This document shows positions 35,279 through 37,702 of a DNA stretch of 37,702 nt, in pieces (the stretch's first letter is position 1; each line of letters opens with the position of its first letter). The translations under genes and the position numbers were made by a program. The stretch is from Planctomycetia bacterium. GTDB lineage: Bacteria > Planctomycetota > Planctomycetia > Pirellulales > S012-138. The notes below the pieces were generated by a model. That model did not search any database, was not told where the DNA came from, and saw nothing but the letters and a program-made list of their open reading frames with translations. Location: positions 1 to 37,702 of the forward strand of contig JACOUI010000328.1 in the NCBI GenBank assembly GCA_016177915.1. The letters run 5' to 3'.

Positions 35279-36199
35279 ATGCTTGTCCGCTGCTTTCTTG
35301 GTGCCCTGACGATGCTTGCCCTGGCCCATTCGTCTCCCGCGCACGAGGTTGCAAACGCCAAAAACGCCACAAACAAGGCCCCCGCCAACGGTCAGCCCAT
35401 CTCGGCCGAGACCCCGATCTGGCACACCGACTACGCCCAAGCCTATCTCAAGGCCAAGGCCGAGGAGAAGTTCCTTCTCATCTTCTTCGATGACCCACAG
35501 CAGACCGACTACGAAAAGCGATTACTTTCCCAGCTCCCCCAGTCGTCGCAGCATCTCACTCCCGGTCGTTACGTCCTGGCCCATCTGCCGCTGGATGCAA
35601 AGGTCACAACGAACGGCCAGGAGAGCGTTCTCGTCCAGCACGAGTCGTTCGCCGAGCTTCGCGGCGGACAAGGTGTGGCGATTGTCGACCTCATGCACAC
35701 CAAAGCCAAGTTCTACACGTACGTCGTGAGCTGCTTCCCCTTCGAACAGGGCAAGACCTACGATTCCGCGACGATGGACATCGTCCTCACTCTCCCGCCC
35801 GGAACGATCACCCAGCGGACGATGGTCTTCGCCGTCCGCATGCAGCCCGAGGGCGCGCAGAGCACGCACGGCCAGATCGACGAAACGCTGGCCGGAGAGG
35901 CGGAGAGCCACTCGGACTACCAGGCCAACATCGGCGTGCAGGGCCACCACAACTGGGACGTGCGGTTCCACCGCATCAACGCGCGCCTGGGCGCCGATCT
36001 GGCCGCCCAGGAGGTCTGCGCCGAAAGCTGGCCGAACGAATCGCTCGTCGAGGCCTGCATCGACTGCGTTCACAGTTGGCGGCAGTCGTCCGGCCATTGG
36101 GACGCCGTCCGCTCGTACCATCCGCGCTACGGCTACGACATCAAGCGCGGCCGAAACGGCATCTGGTACGCGACGGGCATCTTCGGCCGCCGCTGGTAA
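35279..36199 (+). CDS. Secreted protein with thioredoxin-like and CAP-like domains
   Basis: A 306-residue protein with ATG at 35279 and AAGGAGA six bases upstream. Signal peptide at 1-22 (MLVRCFLGALTMLALAHSSP). Residues about 47-130 (WHTDYAQAYLKAKAEEKFLLIFFDDPQ) resemble a thioredoxin-fold start without a CxxC. Residues about 190-306 match the CAP (SCP/Tpx) pattern: HSDYQANIGVQGHHNWDVRF, EVCAESWPNESLVEACIDCVHSWRQSSGHW, and YGYDIKRGRNGIWYATGIFG. The histidines and Glu of CAP active sites are partly present. CAP proteins are exported and have varied roles (lipid binding, protease-like, wall-related). The frame is open far upstream, but that region is antisense to the neighbouring gene. A terminator follows. 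Confidence 0.82.
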   Translation: MLVRCFLGALTMLALAHSSPAHEVANAKNATNKAPANGQPISAETPIWHTDYAQAYLKAKAEEKFLLIFFDDPQQTDYEKRLLSQLPQSSQHLTPGRYVLAHLPLDAKVTTNGQESVLVQHESFAELRGGQGVAIVDLMHTKAKFYTYVVSCFPFEQGKTYDSATMDIVLTLPPGTITQRTMVFAVRMQPEGAQSTHGQIDETLAGEAESHSDYQANIGVQGHHNWDVRFHRINARLGADLAAQEVCAESWPNESLVEACIDCVHSWRQSSGHWDAVRSYHPRYGYDIKRGRNGIWYATGIFGRRW

Positions 36200-36204
36200 C
36201 GTAG

Positions 36205-36231
36205 GGTAGGCGGCCCGCCTGCCATTTTTTT
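36205..36231 (+). terminator. Rho-independent terminator of the CAP-protein gene
   Basis: An 8-bp stem, GGTAGGCG (36205-36212) with CGCCTGCC (36216-36223), one T-G pair, loop GCC, then A and seven T bases (36225-36231). It starts five bases after the stop codon. Confidence 0.85.
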
Positions 36232-36255
36232 GTCGGGCAGGCGTCTCGCCTGCCA
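36205..36255 (+). repeat. Two tandem copies of a palindromic GGCAGGCG/CGCCTGCC unit
   Basis: The terminator stem (36205-36223) is followed by a second hairpin with the same arms, GGCAGGCG (36236-36243), loop TCT, CGCCTGCC (36247-36254). A further copy is inside the element at 36521-36586 and a degraded one at about 5426-5443. It behaves as a dispersed palindromic repeat. Confidence 0.6.
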
Positions 36256-36308
36256 TTGCCGCCTTGGTCGCACCGCACACCTCTCCTGGCGGAGAATGCG
36301 CGTTCTGG

Positions 36309-36314
36309 TATACT
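36309..36314 (+). promoter_or_regulatory. Putative -10 element of tRNA-His (TATACT)
   Basis: TATACT lies 15 bases before the tRNA 5' end, placing the transcription start close to 36321. No clear -35 hexamer was found at 17 bases. Confidence 0.4.
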
Positions 36315-36329
36315 CTGCGCGAACGTCCC

Positions 36330-36404
36330 GGTGGCTGTAGCTCAGTTGGTTAGAGCGCCAGACTGTGGCTCTGGATGTCGAGGGTTCGAGTCCCTTCAGC
36401 CACC
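36330..36404 (+). tRNA. tRNA-His (anticodon GTG)
   Basis: Complete cloverleaf. Acceptor arms GTGGCTG (36331-36337) and CAGCCAC (36397-36403), D stem GCTC/GAGC, anticodon stem CCAGA/TCTGG with loop CTGTGGC (36363-36369), so the anticodon is GTG at 36365-36367, and a T arm GAGGG-TTCGAGT-CCCTT. A G at 36330 (position -1) opposite C73 at 36404 is the histidine identity element. The 3' CCA is not encoded (CCACAG follows the acceptor), so it must be added by a nucleotidyltransferase. Confidence 0.97.
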
Positions 36405-36420
36405 CACAGAATTCGCCAAA

Positions 36421-36455
36421 GGCTGGCGGAATGCAGTTTCCGCCGGCCTTTCCTG
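36421..36455 (+). terminator. Terminator downstream of tRNA-His
   Basis: An 11-bp stem, GGCTGGCGGAA (36421-36431) with TTCCGCCGGCC (36438-36448), one T-G pair, loop of six, followed by TTTCCT. It begins 16 bases after the tRNA. Confidence 0.65.
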
Positions 36456-36520
36456 CTCTTCGACCACGGCGAGGCCCGGACGATCGCACCCGGTTGACGG
36501 CGGCCCGGCAATCGAGAATC

Positions 36521-36586
36521 CTAGAGGGCGCGAAGTCGCGCCGCCAGGAGGCAGGCGGACGCCTGCCCCTCGAAAACGCCCTCTAG
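36521..36586. repeat. 66-bp palindromic element in the prs leader
   Basis: Bounded by perfect 10-base inverted repeats, CTAGAGGGCG (36521-36530) and CGCCCTCTAG (36577-36586). Inside are two hairpins: GGCGCGA/TCGCGCC (36527-36542) and the GGCAGGCG/CGCCTGCC unit (36550-36567). It ends 14 bases before the prs ATG and covers the place where a ribosome site would be near. It looks like a small dispersed palindromic (REP- or MITE-like) element. Confidence 0.6.
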
Positions 36587-36600
36587 CCCGACCTGCTGCC

Positions 36601-37542
36601 ATGATGGAAATGAAGGTCTTCAGCGGCCGCGCCCACCCCGAGCTGGCCCGCCGCATCTGCGACTACCTGGGCGTGCCCCTGGGCGCGATGACGATCACGA
36701 ACTTCCCGGACACCGAGATCTACTGCAAGATCGAGGAGGACGTCCGCGGCCGCGACGTGTTCATCGTCCAGCCCACCTGCCCGCCCGTCAACGAACACCT
36801 GATGGAATTGTTGATCATGATCGACAGTTTCAAGCGGGCCAGCGCGGGCAACATCACCGCCGTGCTCCCCTACTATGGCTACGCCCGGCAGGACCGCAAG
36901 GACGAGGGCCGCGTCCCCATCACCGCCAAGCTCGTGGCCGACCTCATCACCCGCGCCGGCGCGGGCCGCGTCGTGGCCATGGACCTGCACGCCTACCAGA
37001 TTCAGGGCTTTTTCGACGTGCCGGTCGATCACCTTTACGCCGCCCCGGTGCTCAACGACTATTTTCTCAAGCTGGGCCTCGTTAGCGACGACATCGTGGT
37101 CGTCAGCCCGGACGAGGGGAGCATCAAGCGCGCCTTGGCGCACAAGGCGCGGCTGGGCGGGCGGCTGGCCATCGTCGACAAGCGCCGCACCGACGCCGAA
37201 AAGACGCAACAGGAGAACATCATCGGCGGGCCGGTCGAGGGAAAGGTGATCCTCATGTTCGACGACATGATCAGCACCGCCAGCTCGATCTGCGGCGCGG
37301 CCAACCGCCTGAAGGCCTCGGGCGCCAGGAAAATCTACGTCGGCGCGACGCACGGCCTGCTCGTCAACAAGGCCGTGGACCTGTTGCGCGAGTCGCCGAT
37401 CGACGAGATCGTCATCACCGACACGATCCCGCTCAAGCCCTTCCAGATGCTGCCGAAAATCAAGGTGCAATCGGTCTCGCGTCTGTTGGGCGAGGCGATC
37501 AAGCGGATTCACCGGAACGAGTCGGTGAGCCAGCTCTTCTAA
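36601..37542 (+). CDS. prs: Ribose-phosphate pyrophosphokinase (PRPP synthetase)
   Basis: Transfers pyrophosphate from ATP to ribose 5-phosphate to give PRPP for purines, pyrimidines, NAD, His and Trp. In the 313 residues: KVFSGRAHPELARRICDYLG at the N-terminus, YCKIEEDVRGRDVFIVQ, the regulatory/ATP segment PYYGYARQDRK, the signature DLHAYQIQGFFDVPVDHLYA (from residue 128), VVVSPDEGSIKRA, the flexible-loop lysine in VDKRR, and the PRPP loop as DDMISTASSI (221-230), where most bacteria have DDMIDTAGT-like sequence. The ATG at 36601 begins the conserved domain; the longer open frame upstream runs through the tRNA. A palindromic element ends 14 bases upstream. The gene supplies the substrate of trpD. 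Confidence 0.96.
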   Translation: MMEMKVFSGRAHPELARRICDYLGVPLGAMTITNFPDTEIYCKIEEDVRGRDVFIVQPTCPPVNEHLMELLIMIDSFKRASAGNITAVLPYYGYARQDRKDEGRVPITAKLVADLITRAGAGRVVAMDLHAYQIQGFFDVPVDHLYAAPVLNDYFLKLGLVSDDIVVVSPDEGSIKRALAHKARLGGRLAIVDKRRTDAEKTQQENIIGGPVEGKVILMFDDMISTASSICGAANRLKASGARKIYVGATHGLLVNKAVDLLRESPIDEIVITDTIPLKPFQMLPKIKVQSVSRLLGEAIKRIHRNESVSQLF

Positions 37543-37580
37543 CGTTCGCAAGCGGCGGCTGTTCGTAGTGACCCGATTCA

Positions 37581-37702
37581 GTGCGCCGTGAAAAGGCGCT
37601 GGTCTTCCAGTGGGTGCAAGCCCCACCCGGCAACGGTCGCTCCAGCCGGAAGCAGTCGGAGCGGCAGTGGAGGTGACGATACTGTCGAAGCCTTCGATGT
37701 CA
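37581..37702 (+). mobile_element. 5' end of a group II intron, cut by the window edge
   Basis: The sequence starts with GTGCGCC, matching the conserved group II 5' boundary (GTGYG). It then forms nested stems expected of domain I: GCGCC (37583-37587) with GGCGC (37595-37599), GTGGG with CCCAC at about 37610-37626, CCGGC with GCCGG at about 37627-37649, and CGCTCC with GGAGCG at about 37638-37663. Little coding potential is seen. The supposed 5' exon ends at 37580, 38 bases after the prs stop. The intron's reverse transcriptase, if any, would lie beyond the window. A cobalamin riboswitch was considered but the box order does not fit. Confidence 0.6.

Noticed and set aside
37600-37660. Possible cobalamin riboswitch (GGGTGCAAGCCCC, then a GGCAGTGG)
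   Set aside because: The order and spacing of the B12 boxes do not fit, no cobalamin gene follows within the window, and the GTGCGCC start with domain I-like stems fits a group II intron better.

Overview
The window looks like a chromosomal segment of a GC-rich planctomycete, probably order Pirellulales. The reasons are a Tat-exported DUF1501 protein, Calx-beta and calpain-like secreted proteins, many long exported proteins of no known function, an Ala/Pro-rich NusA tail and an IF-2 with a Pro/Ala-rich N-terminus. The taxonomic call is inference from gene content; there is no 16S rRNA gene here.

Layout. 1-1377 is the 3' end of a Calx-beta repeat gene. 1444-4157 (minus) holds two small membrane proteins, a cysteine-desulfurase-like class V aminotransferase and a Uma2-type nuclease, tightly packed and partly overlapping. 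4306-7719 (plus) holds aroC and a membrane protein with FecR-like and HEAT-like parts. 7795-9243 (minus) is DUF1501. 9524-12166 (plus) holds a lone eutC, a GNAT acetyltransferase and a HAD-IIA phosphatase. 12184-18358 (minus) is an apparent five-gene operon: Calx-beta/calpain protease (frame broken), a duplicated secreted protein, an HExxH protein and a duplicated HEAT-like protein. 18721-21584 (plus) holds cbiET/cobL, a 49-aa membrane peptide and a class III aminotransferase with a frame break. 21596-22593 (minus) is a compact two-gene unit resembling a Panacea-type toxin-antitoxin pair. 22928-30341 (plus) holds a MalK-type ATPase, then nusA-infB-rbfA and an HhH-GPD-like gene. 30344-34966 (minus) holds an MFS transporter overlapping trpD, then a 744-aa secreted protein. 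35279-37542 (plus) holds a secreted CAP-domain protein, tRNA-His(GTG) and prs. The last 122 bases look like the 5' end of a group II intron cut by the window edge.

How the genes work together. Housekeeping functions are chorismate and tryptophan synthesis (aroC, trpD), PRPP supply (prs, whose product trpD uses), translation initiation and transcription elongation (nusA-infB-rbfA) and corrin methylation (cobL). eutC needs cobalamin but its partner eutB is not here. The accessory content is mostly exported proteins plus the candidate toxin-antitoxin unit and the intron.

Quality note. Two genes (calpain-like, class III aminotransferase) and possibly two further spots (start of the calpain gene, remnant near 1540) need exactly one extra base to restore the frame. 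This one-directional pattern suggests base-dropping sequence errors as much as real decay. All functional calls rest on motif reading by eye; no database search was run.
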